NCBI GenBank assembly: GCA_017643385.1
Contig: JAEPNN010000013.1
Location: forward strand, 1-32,753
DNA: 32,753 nucleotides
Direction: 5' to 3'
Origin: Dinoroseobacter sp.
GTDB taxonomy: Bacteria; Pseudomonadota; Alphaproteobacteria; Rhodobacterales; Rhodobacteraceae
Under the pieces are notes generated by a model, which did no database searches, was not told where the DNA came from, and saw only the letters and a program-made list of their open reading frames with translations. Position numbers and translations under genes: made by a program. Below are positions 32,680 through 32,753 of this stretch, in pieces (position 1 is the first letter of the stretch; each line of letters begins with the position of its first letter).

Positions 32680-32753
32680 GCCGGTGACCGCTTCGCGGGG
32701 TGAGCATATCATCCCGCTTTTTATTTCCTCATCTATCCAAAAATGAGTACATC
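32613..32753. repeat. terminal direct repeat, right copy
   Basis: This is an exact second copy of bases 1-141. It should be collapsed when the plasmid is circularised. It lets the DUF3768 gene be read without a break up to its stop at 32677-32679. Confidence 0.95.

Overview
The window is a complete circular replicon of 32,612 bp, opened with a 141-bp exact terminal repeat (1-141 = 32613-32753). The content is that of a small mobilizable plasmid: a Rep_3-type initiator with iterons, a Toprim primase, a ParA partition operon, a toxin-antitoxin pair, MobC, a relaxase and a coupling protein, but no type IV secretion channel genes. The IS elements, the DUF3768 and MobC proteins and the N-6 methylase look alphaproteobacterial (Rhodobacterales-like). 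This is judged by eye from family resemblance, not by a search.

The main observation is a second genetic code on part of the plasmid. Six plus-strand genes carry 15 internal in-frame TGA codons, no in-frame TAA or TAG and no frameshift, and every one of them can end on TAA or TAG. They are a DUF3768 gene (32341-32679), a DNA methyltransferase (131-3787, split by an IS), mobC (7890-8306), a relaxase (8300-9418), a VirD4-like coupling protein (9438-10874) and an unknown gene (11645-12199). Where the families have a known consensus, the TGA sits on glycine: before AGKT in the coupling-protein Walker A, after GEHDF in DUF3768, and in the relaxase ISAN-P-A-x-E block. This matches code 25 (UGA = Gly), known from Absconditabacteria/SR1 and Gracilibacteria. 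The rest of the plasmid uses TGA as a normal stop, including overlapping ATGA junctions in the toxin-antitoxin and ABC/HlyD operons. The plasmid is therefore a mosaic of two codes, or has moved between hosts with different codes.

Layout. 1-3800: recoded DUF3768 and methyltransferase genes, the latter split by a 3,019-bp IS66 element carrying a GNAT acetyltransferase (8-bp target duplication). 3800-7513: standard-code accessory genes (XRE regulator and divergent secreted Cys-rich protein, N-6 methylase-like pair, two small DUF2188-like genes, XRE/ImmA pair). 7514-12199: recoded mobilization block with a candidate oriT and a strongly structured intergenic region. 12173-17380 (minus): a second, standard-code coupling-type ATPase with a Ser/Thr/Gly/Gln-rich insert of about 330 residues, a replication-relaxation protein, a membrane coiled-coil protein and a serine resolvase.

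17646-24254 (minus): a compact, AT-richer gene cluster that looks like a peptide modification and export system. It holds a Gly-rich CxxC peptide, an M3-like zinc peptidase, an HlyC-type lysine acyltransferase with a degenerate neighbour, a DUF1360-like membrane protein, a 61-residue Cys peptide, an ABC exporter and an HlyD adaptor. No RTX toxin is present. 24603-27280: a GC-rich AAA ATPase and an integrase fragment interrupted by an IS3 element. 27389-32340: toxin-antitoxin, par, rep, iteron origin and primase.
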